Below are positions 24,608 to 38,699 of a DNA stretch of 64,000 bases, in pieces. The notes under the pieces are model-generated. The model did no database searches. It saw only the letters and a program-made list of their open reading frames with translations, and was not told the DNA's origin. The first letter of the stretch is position 1; each line of letters opens with the position of its first letter. The translations under genes were made by a program, and so were the position numbers. The stretch spans positions 1-64,000 of the forward strand of contig NZ_KZ626854.1 of the NCBI RefSeq assembly GCF_002911015.1, read 5' to 3'. Source of the stretch: Streptomyces populi (GTDB taxonomy: Bacteria > Actinomycetota > Actinomycetes > Streptomycetales > Streptomycetaceae).

Positions 24608-25333
24608 GTGAGCAAGCGCAGCAAGTCCCTCCGGGCTGCGGACGCCAAGGTCGACCGGGACAAGCTCTACGCCCCGCTCGAGGCCGTCCGTCTCGCCAAG
24701 GAGACCTCCACCAGCAAGTTCGACGGCACCGTCGAGGTCGCCTTCCGCCTGGGTGTCGACCCGCGCAAGGCCGACCAGATGGTCCGTGGCACCGTGAACC
24801 TGCCGCACGGCACCGGCAAGACCGCCCGGGTCCTGGTCTTCGCGACCGGTGACCGTGCTGCGGCCGCGGAGGCCGCTGGCGCCGACATCGTCGGCTCCGA
24901 CGAACTGATCGACGAGGTCGCGAAGGGCCGTCTGGACTTCGACGCCGTCGTCGCCACCCCGGACCTCATGGGCAAGGTCGGCCGCCTCGGTCGCGTGCTC
25001 GGTCCCCGTGGTCTCATGCCGAACCCCAAGACCGGCACCGTGACCCCCGACGTCGCCAAGGCTGTCACCGACATCAAGGGCGGCAAGATCGAGTTCCGCG
25101 TCGACAAGCACTCGAACCTGCACTTCATCATCGGCAAGGTGTCCTTCGACGACGCCAAGCTGGTGGAGAACTACAGCGCCGCGCTCGACGAGATCCTCCG
25201 TCTGAAGCCGTCGGCCGCCAAGGGCCGGTACGTCAAGAAGGCCGCGATCAGCACCACGATCGGCCCCGGCATTCCTGTCGACCCGAACCGCACCCGCAAC
25301 CTCCTCGTCGAGGAGGACCCGGCCGCCGTCTGA
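24608..25333 (+). CDS. rplA: 50S ribosomal protein L1
   Basis: 241 residues from GTG 24608 (CAGGAGCAG upstream); the frame is open further upstream but inside the rplK region. L1 forms the stalk moving deacylated tRNA at the E site and can repress its own operon. Marks: [32 protein letters not shown], and [19 protein letters not shown]. Followed by a strong hairpin. Confidence 0.97.
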   Translation: MSKRSKSLRAADAKVDRDKLYAPLEAVRLAKETSTSKFDGTVEVAFRLGVDPRKADQMVRGTVNLPHGTGKTARVLVFATGDRAAAAEAAGADIVGSDELIDEVAKGRLDFDAVVATPDLMGKVGRLGRVLGPRGLMPNPKTGTVTPDVAKAVTDIKGGKIEFRVDKHSNLHFIIGKVSFDDAKLVENYSAALDEILRLKPSAAKGRYVKKAAISTTIGPGIPVDPNRTRNLLVEEDPAAV

Positions 25334-25378
25334 GCCTTTCGCTCACCCCGGTGACCGCGTCGCGCACGCGTATCTGAA

Positions 25379-25411
25379 CGGGCCCCGCAACCTTTCGAGG
25401 TGCGGGGCCCG
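25379..25411 (+). terminator. rplKA terminator
   Basis: CGGGCCCCGCAACCT pairs with AGGTGCGGGGCCCG (one bulged A) around TTCG, 45 nt after the rplA stop. Confidence 0.8.
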
Positions 25412-25546
25412 TCCTCATGTGCGGAGGCTTTTCCGGGCGTTGTCCGGGGCCTCTCCGGGGCGGTCGCCCCGGCCGGAAATCCGGGTACGAGTGTCAGTGG
25501 GGCGCGCTAGCGTGCGGTTCACAGAATTCGCATAGGGGTGGGACGA

Positions 25547-26494
25547 ATGAAGAGCACCATGGTGCGCCGTGTGACTGTCTCGATCGCGCTGACGACCGCG
25601 CTGGCCGGGGTGGCGGCCTGCAACTCCTCGGACTCCTCCGGGGGTTCGGGCAAGGGAGACAAGGCCGGTCACAAGAGCGCCGCGCGCGTCAGTCCCATCG
25701 CGGCCCTGCGCTCCGCGGAGCGGTCCACCGACGGCGCCGACTCCGCGAGGATCGAGTCCACGACGACCCTGGGCACGCTGATGTCCATGAAGTCGGGCGG
25801 CGTCATGGCCTGGGGCGACGGCTTCACCGGCAACATGAAGATCACGTACACCGGCGGCTCGATGGCCGAGGCGATGCGCAAGATGGGCAGCGACTCCATG
25901 GAGGCCCGCTACCTGTCCGACGCCTACTACGCGAAGATGGGCGACGCCTTCGCCCAGCAGGCGGGCGGCAAGCACTGGATCAGGTACGGGTACGACGACC
26001 TGGCGGAGTTCGGGGGCGGCTCCGGCGCGCTCCTGAAGGACCAGATGCAGAACAGCTCGCCGAACCAGTCGGTGAAGCTCCTGCTGGCGTCCGGCGACGT
26101 CAAGAAGGTGGGCGAGGAGACGGTCCGCGGCCGAAGGACCACGCACTACGCGGGCACGGTGGACGTGAGCGACCTCGCGGCCCGCAGCTCCCACCTCACC
26201 GCGAGCCAACTCGCCGACATGAAGAAGCAGTTCACCACGGCCGGCATCACGACGGAGGACGTGGACATCTGGGTCGACGCCAAGGACCTGCTCGTCAAGG
26301 CGGTCTCCGAGGCCGCGATGGCGAGCGGCACGATGTCCTCCACGACGTACTACAGCGACTACGGGGTGAAGGTCTCCGCCGAGGCGCCCCCGGTCGGTGA
26401 CACCGAGGACTTCAAGGACCTCCTGTCGAAGCAGGGCGTGACCCCGGGCAGCGGCGACACGGCGACCGGCTCCTCGACCGGCTCCGCCTCCTGA
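25547..26494 (+). CDS. Lipoprotein of unknown function (paralogue of the next gene)
   Basis: 315 residues from ATG 25547 after GGGTGGGA (GTG 25538 is less likely). The lipobox ALAGVAAC places the lipidated Cys at residue 25, followed by a Ser/Gly-rich linker. The mature domain has the pattern VKKVGEETVRGRRTTHYAGTV and ITTEDVDIWVDAKDLLVKAV, shared with the next protein ([20 protein letters not shown], and a similar WIDGDD). This pattern is that of actinobacterial LppX/LprG-like lipoproteins that hold lipids; function here is inferred only. The two genes occupy the rplA-rplJ gap, as in other Streptomyces. Confidence 0.75.
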   Translation: MKSTMVRRVTVSIALTTALAGVAACNSSDSSGGSGKGDKAGHKSAARVSPIAALRSAERSTDGADSARIESTTTLGTLMSMKSGGVMAWGDGFTGNMKITYTGGSMAEAMRKMGSDSMEARYLSDAYYAKMGDAFAQQAGGKHWIRYGYDDLAEFGGGSGALLKDQMQNSSPNQSVKLLLASGDVKKVGEETVRGRRTTHYAGTVDVSDLAARSSHLTASQLADMKKQFTTAGITTEDVDIWVDAKDLLVKAVSEAAMASGTMSSTTYYSDYGVKVSAEAPPVGDTEDFKDLLSKQGVTPGSGDTATGSSTGSAS

Positions 26495-26673
26495 GTCCCT
26501 CGCGCACCGGCGCACGCCCTCTCACCGTCCGGTGCGAGCCCCTTCCGGCCCGCACCGCCCCAACCCCTTCCGCTCGCAAGACGGTCACGTGAAAACGCAG
26601 GTGATCGTTCCGGTCTCCTGGGCTACGCTCACGCCGAATCTGTGAATCGAGCACCTGTTCCTTGGGGGGAACC

Positions 26674-27537
26674 TTGAAGCTTTCTGTGAGCAACTCGGTA
26701 CGGCGCCGGGCGACCGGGGCGGCACTCGCGGCCCTGGTCCTCGGCGGGGGCGCGGTGGGCTGCACGAAGGGCGCGAAGGAGGAGTCGCCCGAACTCACGC
26801 CCGCCGCGGCCGTGGCGAAGGCGGCGAAGAAGACCGAGGACATCACCTCGCTCCACTACCGGATGAAGGGCAAGGCCCCGGGGGAGGGCAACGTCTCCGG
26901 TGAGGCGTCGATGAGCATGAAGCCGCTGGCCATGAGCATGAAAATAACCGCCGAGGACCAGGCCACCGACGGCCCGGTCGAGATCCGGCTCGTGGGCAAG
27001 GCGATGTACATCGGCGGGGGCGCCAAGGTCGCCAAGGAGATGGACGGCAAGAGCTGGATGAAGTTCGACATGTCCGCGCTGGGCGCGGACAAGGAGCTGA
27101 ACACGAACCAGCTGGGCGGCGGACAGGCCGACAAGAACCCGGCCACCGACTCCACCTTCCTCACCGGCTCCAAGGACCTGAAGAAGGTCGGGACCGAGAC
27201 CGTCGACGGCGTGAAGACCACGCACTACAAGGGAACGGTCCCCCTCGACGAGTTCCGCAAGTCGCTCAAGGGCCAGGACAAGGCCACGCGCGAGAAGCGG
27301 GAGAAGGCCCTCGACCAGTACACGAAGATGGGCATCGACTCGCTCACGATGGACATGTGGATCGACGGGGACGACCACACCAAGCAGTTCCGCATGCGCG
27401 GGACCGCCGACAAGGGTCCGCTCGACCTGACCATCACCTTCCTGGACTACAACAAGCCCGTGACCGTGACCGCCCCGCCGGCCAAGGACACCTTCGACCT
27501 CGCCGAGATGATGAAGGGCGTCCAGCAGCAGGGCTGA
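26674..27537 (+). CDS. Lipoprotein of unknown function (LppX/LprG-like pattern)
   Basis: About 287 residues from TTG 26674, 3 nt after GGGGGGA; the TTG at 26662 overlaps the ribosome site and GTG 26686 is also possible. Lipobox LGGGAVGC shortly after a basic n-region ([13 protein letters not shown]). The mature part shares the threonine-histidine motif TTHYKGTV and a following tryptophan-aspartate strand ([14 protein letters not shown]) with the upstream lipoprotein, so the two are tandem duplicates. Probably a surface lipid- or polymer-binding protein; not shown. Confidence 0.75.
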   Translation: MKLSVSNSVRRRATGAALAALVLGGGAVGCTKGAKEESPELTPAAAVAKAAKKTEDITSLHYRMKGKAPGEGNVSGEASMSMKPLAMSMKITAEDQATDGPVEIRLVGKAMYIGGGAKVAKEMDGKSWMKFDMSALGADKELNTNQLGGGQADKNPATDSTFLTGSKDLKKVGTETVDGVKTTHYKGTVPLDEFRKSLKGQDKATREKREKALDQYTKMGIDSLTMDMWIDGDDHTKQFRMRGTADKGPLDLTITFLDYNKPVTVTAPPAKDTFDLAEMMKGVQQQG

Positions 27538-27590
27538 CCGGCGCCGCCGGAGCCGCGGGCGCGGCCCGCGGCCGGGCCGTTCGGCCGGAT

Positions 27591-27801
27591 TTGCTTGACG
27601 CCGTCCCCTTCACGTACTCTCCTCGAGAAGCCAAAGACCGCTGGTCGTTGCCCCGCGCTCGCAAGAGGGCGTGGTGACCGAAGGATCCGCTGAACTGCGG
27701 ACGACCCGCGCAGGTGATCGTGGATGTGTTCCCGGAGTCCGTACGCCCAGCGTGCGGAGGAATCCGGTCGAGCTACGCCCCGTGCGCCTGCGCCGGGGCG
27801 T
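27591..27801 (+). promoter_or_regulatory. L10-type leader with promoter and attenuator before rplJ
   Basis: A promoter-like pair TTGCTT (27591-27596), 18 nt, TACTCT (27615-27620) starts the region (TTGACG also present at 27595). The transcript would contain the conserved block CAAAGACCGCTGGTCGTTGCC...GGTGACCGAAGGATCCGCTG-like sequence (27630-27720) known as the L10 leader, bound by the L10-L12 complex for feedback control. It ends in a hairpin ACGCCCCG (27775-27782)/CGGGGCGT (27794-27801) followed by TTTTG, a clear intrinsic attenuator. Feedback control is established for the family; its operation here is inferred. Confidence 0.8.
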
Positions 27802-27857
27802 TTTGTTGTGTCGGCCCCTTCTGAGCGGTCCTCATCACCCGGAAGGAGGCCACGCTT

Positions 27858-28388
27858 ATGGCAAGGCCCGACAAGGCTGCCGCGGTAGCCGAGCTCGCGG
27901 ACCAGTTCCGCAGCTCGAACGCCGCCGTGCTGACCGAGTACCGGGGTCTCACCGTGGCGCAGCTCAAGACGCTGCGCCGTTCGCTCGGTGAAGACGCCCA
28001 GTACGCCGTGGTGAAGAACACGCTGACCAAGATCGCGGCCAACGAGGCCGGGATCTCCACGCTCGACGACCTGTTCAACGGTCCGACGGCGGTCGCCTTC
28101 ATCACCGGTGACCCGGTGACGTCGGCGAAGGGTCTTCGTGACTTCGCCAAGGACAACCCGAACCTCGTCATCAAGGGCGGTGTCCTTGACGGCAAGGCGC
28201 TGTCCGCCGACGAGATCAAGAAGCTTGCGGACCTCGAGTCCCGCGAGGTTCTGCTCGCCAAGCTGGCGGGTGCCTTCAAGGGCAAGCAGACGCAGACTGC
28301 TCGCCTCTTCCAGGCCCTGCCCTCGAAGTTCGTCCGCACCGCGGAGGCGCTTCGTGCCAAGCAGGCCGAGCAGGGCGGTGCCGAGTAA
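27858..28388 (+). CDS. rplJ: 50S ribosomal protein L10
   Basis: 176 residues. Binds 23S rRNA and carries L7/L12 dimers. N-terminal RNA-binding part ([20 protein letters not shown], then [19 protein letters not shown] and [12 protein letters not shown]), C-terminal helix for L12 ([20 protein letters not shown]). Preceded by GGAAGGAGG. Cotranscribed with rplL. Confidence 0.97.
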   Translation: MARPDKAAAVAELADQFRSSNAAVLTEYRGLTVAQLKTLRRSLGEDAQYAVVKNTLTKIAANEAGISTLDDLFNGPTAVAFITGDPVTSAKGLRDFAKDNPNLVIKGGVLDGKALSADEIKKLADLESREVLLAKLAGAFKGKQTQTARLFQALPSKFVRTAEALRAKQAEQGGAE

Positions 28389-28497
28389 TTCGGCTCGCGC
28401 ATTGACCGCCGCCTGAGGCGACGGTCGTAGCGGGCCGAACGTACGCCCGCCTCACCCGTACATCCGGCACCTGCCGATTTAGTGGAAGGACGCCATC

Positions 28498-28881
28498 ATG
28501 GCGAAGCTGTCCCAGGAAGAGCTGCTCGAGCAGTTCGAGAACCTCACCCTCATCGAGCTCGCCGAGTTCGTGAAGGCCTTCGAGGAGAAGTTCGACGTCA
28601 CCGCCGCCGCGGCCGTCGCCGTTGCCGGCCCCGCCGCCACCGGTGCCCCCGCCGAGGCCGCTGAGGAGCAGGACGAGTTCGACGTCATCCTCACGGGTGC
28701 CGGCGAGAAGAAGATCCAGGTCATCAAGGTCGTGCGCGAGCTCACCTCCCTGGGCCTCAAGGAGGCCAAGGACCTCGTCGACGGCGCCCCGAAGCCCGTC
28801 CTCGAGAAGGTCGCCAAGGAGGCCGCCGAGAAGGCTGCCGAGTCCCTCAAGGGCGCCGGCGCCTCCGTCGAGGTCAAGTAA
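28498..28881 (+). CDS. rplL: 50S ribosomal protein L7/L12
   Basis: 127 residues. N-terminal dimerisation part ([20 protein letters not shown]), Ala-rich hinge ([15 protein letters not shown]), and C-terminal factor-binding domain ([20 protein letters not shown]). Recruits translation GTPases. The hinge is a normal actinobacterial length. Confidence 0.97.
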   Translation: MAKLSQEELLEQFENLTLIELAEFVKAFEEKFDVTAAAAVAVAGPAATGAPAEAAEEQDEFDVILTGAGEKKIQVIKVVRELTSLGLKEAKDLVDGAPKPVLEKVAKEAAEKAAESLKGAGASVEVK

Positions 28882-28952
28882 CTCGACGAGTCCCCCGAGG
28901 ACTCCTGTGAAGCCGACACAGTCGCTCCCGTAGCGCTGTAACGCTGACGCAC

Positions 28953-28989
28953 CGAAGAGCGATCACCCAACTGGGTGGTCGCTCTTCGG
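28953..28989 (+). terminator. rplJL terminator
   Basis: A 17-bp stem (CGAAGAGCGATCACCCA with TGGGTGGTCGCTCTTCG, one G-U pair) about 70 nt after rplL. Confidence 0.85.
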
Positions 28990-29304
28990 CGTTCCAGGGG
29001 TCCTGAAGCGGCAGCCTTGCGCTGTGGGACGCGAAGAGTATGGTGATCTTCGTTGTGCCTCCGGCCACCCTGTGACAGGCAGAGGGACGGGTTGCAAGAC
29101 GGGCCGCACGTGACGATCGCGGCACTTGCTTTGGGCATGGGGGGCCTTGACGAACCGCACGCAGCGCGCAATTCTCAGGACGCGTCGTCACAACGATCCG
29201 TATCCGAGGCATGGATCGCTGACGGAGAGGGCAGTATCGATGTGCATTGAGGGCGTGGCTTGCCGCAGGTGTTGAGAACAGTGAGAGTCTCAAAAAACAG
29301 GGAC

Positions 29305-29333
29305 TGGACATCAGTGGGCCTAGTGGCTACACT
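29305..29333 (+). promoter_or_regulatory. Promoter of rpoBC
   Basis: TGGACA (29305-29310), 17 nt, TACACT (29328-29333): near-consensus vegetative (HrdB) promoter giving a leader of about 175 nt. A further TTGACG (near 29147) followed 17 nt later by AATTCT may be a weaker upstream promoter. No other gene is seen between 28990 and 29517. Confidence 0.7.
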
Positions 29334-29517
29334 GACCCTTTGCGCTGCCTGTTAGCTGCCTCCTGCCCGTCACCAGGGGCATGCCCGTGTTTGAGCATCG
29401 ACTGTTGGACCACCTCTGACCTGGCCTTTACCGGCTGGATCGGGAACGGCCCGACGCCATGTCCGACATGGGACCGGTACGCGCGTAGTGAGTCCGAGCC
29501 CTCGGAAGGACCCCCTC

Positions 29518-32500
29518 TTGGCCGCCTCGCGCACTGCCTCGACCGCGAATACGAACAACGGCGCCAGCACCGCCCCGCTGCGCATCTCCTTTGCAAAGAT
29601 CAAGGAGCCCCTCGAGGTTCCGAACCTTCTTGCGCTGCAAACCGAGAGCTTCGACTGGCTGCTCGGCAACGACGCGTGGAAGGCTCGTGTCGAGGCGGCT
29701 CTGGACAGCGGACAGGACGTCCCCACCAAGTCCGGTCTGGAGGAGATCTTCGAGGAGATCTCCCCGATCGAGGACTTCAGCGGGTCGATGTCCCTGACGT
29801 TCCGCGACCACCGTTTCGAGCCGCCGAAGAACTCCATCGACGAGTGCAAGGACCGCGACTTCACGTACGCGGCCCCGCTCTTCGTCACCGCCGAGTTCAC
29901 CAACAACGAGACCGGCGAGATCAAGTCCCAGACGGTCTTCATGGGCGACTTCCCGCTCATGACCAACAAGGGCACCTTCGTCATCAACGGCACCGAGCGT
30001 GTCGTCGTGTCGCAGCTGGTCCGCTCGCCGGGTGTCTACTTCGACTCCTCCATCGACAAGACGTCCGACAAGGACATCTTCTCGGCCAAGGTCATCCCCT
30101 CCCGGGGTGCCTGGCTGGAGATGGAGATCGACAAGCGCGACATGGTCGGTGTCCGCATCGACCGCAAGCGCAAGCAGTCCGTCACCGTCCTCCTGAAGGC
30201 TCTCGGCTGGACCACCGAGCAGATCCTCGAGGAGTTCGGCGAGTACGAGTCCATGCGCGCCACCCTGGAGAAGGACCACACCCAGGGCCAGGACGACGCG
30301 CTGCTGGACATCTACCGCAAGCTGCGTCCGGGCGAGCCGCCGACGCGCGAGGCCGCGCAGACGCTTCTGGAGAACCTCTACTTCAACCCGAAGCGCTACG
30401 ACCTCGCCAAGGTCGGCCGTTACAAGGTCAACAAGAAGCTGGGCGGCGACGCCCCGCTCGACGCCGGGATCCTGACCGTCGAGGACATCATCTCGACGAT
30501 CAAGTACCTGGTGAAGCTGCACGCCGGTGAGACCGAGACCGTCGGCGACAACGGCACCTCGATCGTCGTCGAGACCGACGACATCGACCACTTCGGCAAC
30601 CGCCGTCTGCGCAACGTCGGCGAGCTCATCCAGAACCAGGTCCGCACGGGTCTGGCTCGTATGGAGCGCGTCGTGCGCGAGCGCATGACGACCCAGGACG
30701 TCGAGGCGATCACGCCGCAGACCCTGATCAACATCCGGCCGGTCGTCGCCTCCATCAAGGAGTTCTTCGGCACCAGCCAGCTGTCGCAGTTCATGGACCA
30801 GAACAACCCGCTGTCGGGTCTCACCCACAAGCGCCGCCTGTCGGCCCTTGGCCCGGGTGGTCTCTCCCGTGAGCGGGCCGGCTTCGAGGTCCGTGACGTG
30901 CACCCGTCGCACTACGGCCGCATGTGCCCGATCGAGACCCCTGAAGGCCCGAACATCGGTCTGATCGGCTCGCTCGCCTCCTACGGCCGCGTGAACGCGT
31001 TCGGTTTCGTCGAGACGCCCTACCGCCGGGTCACCGACGGTGTCGTCACCGACGAGGTCGACTACCTCACGGCCGACGAAGAGGACCGGTTCGTCATCGC
31101 GCAGGCCAACGCGCCGCTGACGGACGAGCTCCGCTTCGAGGAGTCCCGCGTCCTGGTCCGCCGCCGTGGCGGCGAGGTCGACTACGTCCCCGGTGACGAC
31201 GTCGACTACATGGACGTCTCCCCGCGCCAGATGGTGTCGGTCGCGACCGCGATGATCCCGTTCCTGGAGCACGACGACGCCAACCGTGCCCTCATGGGCG
31301 CGAACATGATGCGCCAGGCCGTGCCCCTCATCAAGTCCGAGGCGCCGCTGGTCGGCACCGGCATGGAGTACCGCTGCGCGGTCGACGCCGGTGACGTCCT
31401 GAAGTCGGAGAAGGACGGTGTGGTCCAGGAGGTCTCCGCGGACTACATCACCACCGCCAACGACGACGGCACGTACACCACGTACCGCCTGCACAAGTTC
31501 TCCCGGTCGAACCAGGGCACCTCCGTCAACCAGAAGGTTGTCGTGGACGAGGGCGCCCGCGTGATCGAGGGCCAGGTCCTGGCCGACGGTCCCGCGACCG
31601 AGGACGGCGAGATGGCCCTCGGCAAGAACCTGCTCGTGGCGTTCATGCCGTGGGAGGGTCACAACTACGAGGACGCGATCATCCTGTCGCAGCGCCTCGT
31701 GCAGGACGACGTCCTCTCCTCGATCCACATCGAGGAGCACGAGGTCGACGCCCGTGACACCAAGCTCGGCCCCGAGGAGATCACCCGGGACATCCCGAAC
31801 GTCTCCGAGGAGGTCCTCGCCGACCTCGACGAGCGCGGCATCATCCGTATCGGTGCCGAGGTCGTCGCCGGCGACATCCTCGTCGGCAAGGTCACGCCCA
31901 AGGGCGAGACCGAGCTGACGCCGGAGGAGCGCCTGCTGCGCGCGATCTTCGGTGAGAAGGCCCGCGAGGTCCGCGACACCTCCCTGAAGGTCCCGCACGG
32001 CGAGATCGGCAAGGTCATCGGCGTCCGCGTCTTCGACCGTGAAGAGGGCGACGAGCTGCCGCCGGGCGTGAACCAGCTGGTTCGTGTCTACGTGGCGCAG
32101 AAGCGCAAGATCACGGACGGTGACAAGCTCGCCGGCCGTCACGGCAACAAGGGTGTCATCTCGAAGATCCTGCCGATCGAGGACATGCCGTTCCTGGAGG
32201 ACGGCACCCCGGTCGACATCATCCTCAACCCGCTCGGTGTCCCGTCCCGAATGAACCCGGGACAGGTGCTGGAGATCCACCTCGGCTGGCTCGCCAGCCG
32301 CGGCTGGGACGTCTCCGGTCTCGCGGACGACTGGGCGAAGCGCCTCCAGGCCATCGGTGCCGACCAGGTCCCGCCGCGGACGAACGTCGCCACCCCGGTC
32401 TTCGACGGTGCGCGCGAGGACGAGCTCGCGGGTCTGTTCGAGCACACCCTGCCCAACCGCGACGGCGACCGTCTGGTCCTCCCGTCCGGCAAGGCGAGGC

Positions 32501-33003
32501 TGTTCGACGGCCGCTCCGGCGAGCCGTTCCCGGACCCGATCTCGGTCGGGTACATGTACATCCTCAAGCTGCACCACCTGGTCGACGACAAGCTCCACGC
32601 CCGCTCGACCGGTCCGTACTCGATGATCACCCAGCAGCCGCTGGGTGGTAAGGCTCAGTTCGGTGGCCAGCGCTTCGGTGAGATGGAGGTGTGGGCGCTG
32701 GAGGCGTACGGCGCCGCTTACGCCCTCCAGGAGCTGCTGACGATCAAGTCCGACGACGTGACCGGCCGCGTGAAGGTCTACGAGGCCATCGTCAAGGGCG
32801 AGAACATCCCCGAGCCCGGCATCCCCGAGTCCTTCAAGGTGCTCATCAAGGAGATGCAGTCCCTGTGCCTCAACGTGGAGGTGCTGTCCTCGGACGGCAT
32901 GTCCATCGAGATGCGCGACACCGACGAGGACGTCTTCCGCGCGGCGGAGGAGCTCGGCATCGACCTGTCCCGGCGCGAGCCGAGCAGCGTCGAAGAGGTC
33001 TGA
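29518..33003 (+). CDS. rpoB: DNA-directed RNA polymerase beta subunit
   Basis: 1161 residues from TTG 29518, 7 nt after GGAAGGA; GTG 29488 is in frame but weaker. Catalytic core subunit. The rifampicin region is intact and of sensitive type ([32 protein letters not shown], with Ser at the E. coli 531 position). Other marks: [34 protein letters not shown] and the C-terminal [20 protein letters not shown]. Followed by rpoC after 114 nt. Confidence 0.98.
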   Translation: MAASRTASTANTNNGASTAPLRISFAKIKEPLEVPNLLALQTESFDWLLGNDAWKARVEAALDSGQDVPTKSGLEEIFEEISPIEDFSGSMSLTFRDHRFEPPKNSIDECKDRDFTYAAPLFVTAEFTNNETGEIKSQTVFMGDFPLMTNKGTFVINGTERVVVSQLVRSPGVYFDSSIDKTSDKDIFSAKVIPSRGAWLEMEIDKRDMVGVRIDRKRKQSVTVLLKALGWTTEQILEEFGEYESMRATLEKDHTQGQDDALLDIYRKLRPGEPPTREAAQTLLENLYFNPKRYDLAKVGRYKVNKKLGGDAPLDAGILTVEDIISTIKYLVKLHAGETETVGDNGTSIVVETDDIDHFGNRRLRNVGELIQNQVRTGLARMERVVRERMTTQDVEAITPQTLINIRPVVASIKEFFGTSQLSQFMDQNNPLSGLTHKRRLSALGPGGLSRERAGFEVRDVHPSHYGRMCPIETPEGPNIGLIGSLASYGRVNAFGFVETPYRRVTDGVVTDEVDYLTADEEDRFVIAQANAPLTDELRFEESRVLVRRRGGEVDYVPGDDVDYMDVSPRQMVSVATAMIPFLEHDDANRALMGANMMRQAVPLIKSEAPLVGTGMEYRCAVDAGDVLKSEKDGVVQEVSADYITTANDDGTYTTYRLHKFSRSNQGTSVNQKVVVDEGARVIEGQVLADGPATEDGEMALGKNLLVAFMPWEGHNYEDAIILSQRLVQDDVLSSIHIEEHEVDARDTKLGPEEITRDIPNVSEEVLADLDERGIIRIGAEVVAGDILVGKVTPKGETELTPEERLLRAIFGEKAREVRDTSLKVPHGEIGKVIGVRVFDREEGDELPPGVNQLVRVYVAQKRKITDGDKLAGRHGNKGVISKILPIEDMPFLEDGTPVDIILNPLGVPSRMNPGQVLEIHLGWLASRGWDVSGLADDWAKRLQAIGADQVPPRTNVATPVFDGAREDELAGLFEHTLPNRDGDRLVLPSGKARLFDGRSGEPFPDPISVGYMYILKLHHLVDDKLHARSTGPYSMITQQPLGGKAQFGGQRFGEMEVWALEAYGAAYALQELLTIKSDDVTGRVKVYEAIVKGENIPEPGIPESFKVLIKEMQSLCLNVEVLSSDGMSIEMRDTDEDVFRAAEELGIDLSRREPSSVEEV

Positions 33004-33117
33004 CGGGAGTCCGGCCGGGCCTTGGCCACCTGTGGAAAAGGTGATCAAGGCCCGCCGGCCCCAGGACCCCCGTATCAGACCCCAAAGACTTACAACCCTG
33101 AGAGGGATTGACGCATA

Positions 33118-37017
<3,900 letters not shown>

Positions 37018-37026
37018 GCGGTAGTA

Positions 37027-37064
37027 CGAAGGGCGGCCCCCCCCCCCGGGGGGGCCGCCCTTCG
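37027..37064. terminator. rpoBC terminator with an 11-C run
   Basis: CGAAGGGCGGCC and GGCCGCCCTTCG flank a C11/G7 centre (37037-37054). The stem lies between the convergent rpoC and M48 genes and can serve both. The C11 run is prone to length errors. Confidence 0.85.
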
Positions 37065-37076
37065 GCGTTCCCGGGC

Positions 37077-38576
37077 TCAGCGCGGGAGCTGGAGGTACGG
37101 CTCCAGGGCGCGCAGCCGGGTGTGGTTGTCGGGGTGGGTGGACAGCAGCCTGGCGAGGCCGGTGGGCTCCTGGAGCTTCTTGCCCTGGGCGGCGGCCGCC
37201 GACTTCGCGGCGTCCTCCTCGGCCTGGAAGTGGCGCAGGACCTCGGCCATCTCGGGCGCGAAGCCGAGGGCGGCGGACTGCTGGTCGGCGCGCAGTTCGC
37301 CGAGGCGGCCCGCCCAGGCGAGGAGGTAGGGCGCGACGACCAGGGGGACGGTGATGTACCAGGCGACGAGGAACCCGGCGACCACGAACATCCCCATGAA
37401 GAGGATCAGCAGTCCGGTCGCGGCCGCGGAGAAGACCCCGGCGACGGTGAGCGCGATCCTGGCCATCCCGCGGGTGAAGGCCCAGGCGAGCCGGCCGGGC
37501 AGCGAGTACCAGTAGCCGAGGAGACCGGCCCAGGCGTGACCGCCGGTGTGGTGGCCGAGCTCGTGGGCGAGCACGGCGGCCAGGTTGCTGCTGGGGATCT
37601 TGTTGAGGGAGTAGGTGGTGACGCCGACGACGTGGCCGGCGACCGCGACCGCGTTCAGGTCGTCGCTGTTCTCCACCATCAGCTCGTAGGTGTTCGCCTC
37701 GATCCCGGCCCGTGCGGTGACCTCGCGCCAGATCGGCTCCAGCCGGGCGCGTTCCTCGGCCAGCGGCTCCCGCAGCTTGAGCACGTGCCGGGCGAAGCGC
37801 AGCTCGGTGGGCCGGTGGAAGACGAGCGCTCCGGAGGCCACCCAGGCCACGACGACCAGCCAGCCCACGACCGTGCCGCAGATGCCCAGCGCGAGGGCCG
37901 ACACCACGGCGAGGCTCACCAGGGCACCGGGGATCTGCGTGGCGAGCTGCCCGATGGCGGTGGCGTCGGCGCCCCGCTGGTGGCTCGCCAGGTGGACGCG
38001 TGAGCCCTGGTGGCGGTAGTCGAGGTCGTCGGGCGCTACGGCGGGCCGCGGGATGAACGGCTTCGGCTCCGGCTGCTGCCCCGCGCCCCGCGGATCGGCT
38101 CCCTGGTACTGCGGACCGGGGTCCGCTGTTCCCGGATACTGCGGCCCGGGTCCGCCGGCTCCGGGGTTCCCGGGGTACTGGGGGGCCTGGCCGGCCGTAC
38201 CCGGGTACGGCGGCGCGCTGCTTCCGGCCGCCGCCCCGGGGTACTGCGGCCACGGTCCGCCGGGCCCGGGACCTCCGGGGTGCTGCGGGGGAACGGCCGC
38301 CGCCCCCGGGTACTGCGGTGCGGGGTTTCCGGCTCCCGGGTACTGGGGTGCGGCACCCGCCCCGGGGTACGGGGGCGCGGGACTCGCGGCCTCCGCTCCC
38401 GGGTACCGGGGAGCGGGGCTTCCGGCCGCCGCCCCCGGATACTGCGGTCCCGGTCCGCCGGGGCCGGGGCTCCCGGGGTACTGCGGCGGGGGAGCGGAGG
38501 CCCCGGGATGTTCGGGTGGCGGGGGCGTGGCTCCCGGGTACACGGGCTCGTGGGCCGGGCCTGGAGGCTGGGACAT
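37077..38576 (-). CDS. M48-family membrane metalloprotease with a YPG-repeat N-terminus
   Basis: 499 residues from ATG 38576 (AAGGAG upstream). Residues 1-170 are low-complexity, with many PQYPGA/PPYPGA units. Residues about 215-255 hold two membrane helices; the zinc site HELGH is at 338-342 (AVLAHELGHHTGG) and the third ligand is in GELRADQQSAALG; another two membrane helices lie between. This is the HtpX/Ste24-like M48 pattern: a membrane-embedded protease acting on membrane or misfolded proteins. The repeat tail is probably disordered and cytoplasmic. It is the last, 123 nt apart, of four leftward genes that may form one functional set. Confidence 0.85.
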   Translation of the reverse strand: MSQPPGPAHEPVYPGATPPPPEHPGASAPPPQYPGSPGPGGPGPQYPGAAAGSPAPRYPGAEAASPAPPYPGAGAAPQYPGAGNPAPQYPGAAAVPPQHPGGPGPGGPWPQYPGAAAGSSAPPYPGTAGQAPQYPGNPGAGGPGPQYPGTADPGPQYQGADPRGAGQQPEPKPFIPRPAVAPDDLDYRHQGSRVHLASHQRGADATAIGQLATQIPGALVSLAVVSALALGICGTVVGWLVVVAWVASGALVFHRPTELRFARHVLKLREPLAEERARLEPIWREVTARAGIEANTYELMVENSDDLNAVAVAGHVVGVTTYSLNKIPSSNLAAVLAHELGHHTGGHAWAGLLGYWYSLPGRLAWAFTRGMARIALTVAGVFSAAATGLLILFMGMFVVAGFLVAWYITVPLVVAPYLLAWAGRLGELRADQQSAALGFAPEMAEVLRHFQAEEDAAKSAAAAQGKKLQEPTGLARLLSTHPDNHTRLRALEPYLQLPR

Positions 38577-38699
38577 GACGGCTCCTTACGGTGTGGCTGG
38601 TGGCTGTGCGGGGACGTCAGCCGGTGAGCGGCGCGGCCGGCGGTGGGACGACGGGGGCCGGCGGAGCCGTGGGCGTCGGCGGTGCCCCGGCGGGGGTGG

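Noticed and set aside
29250..29517. Rightward open frame from 29247 upstream of rpoB
   Set aside because: It runs through the promoter and leader and continues out of frame inside rpoB.
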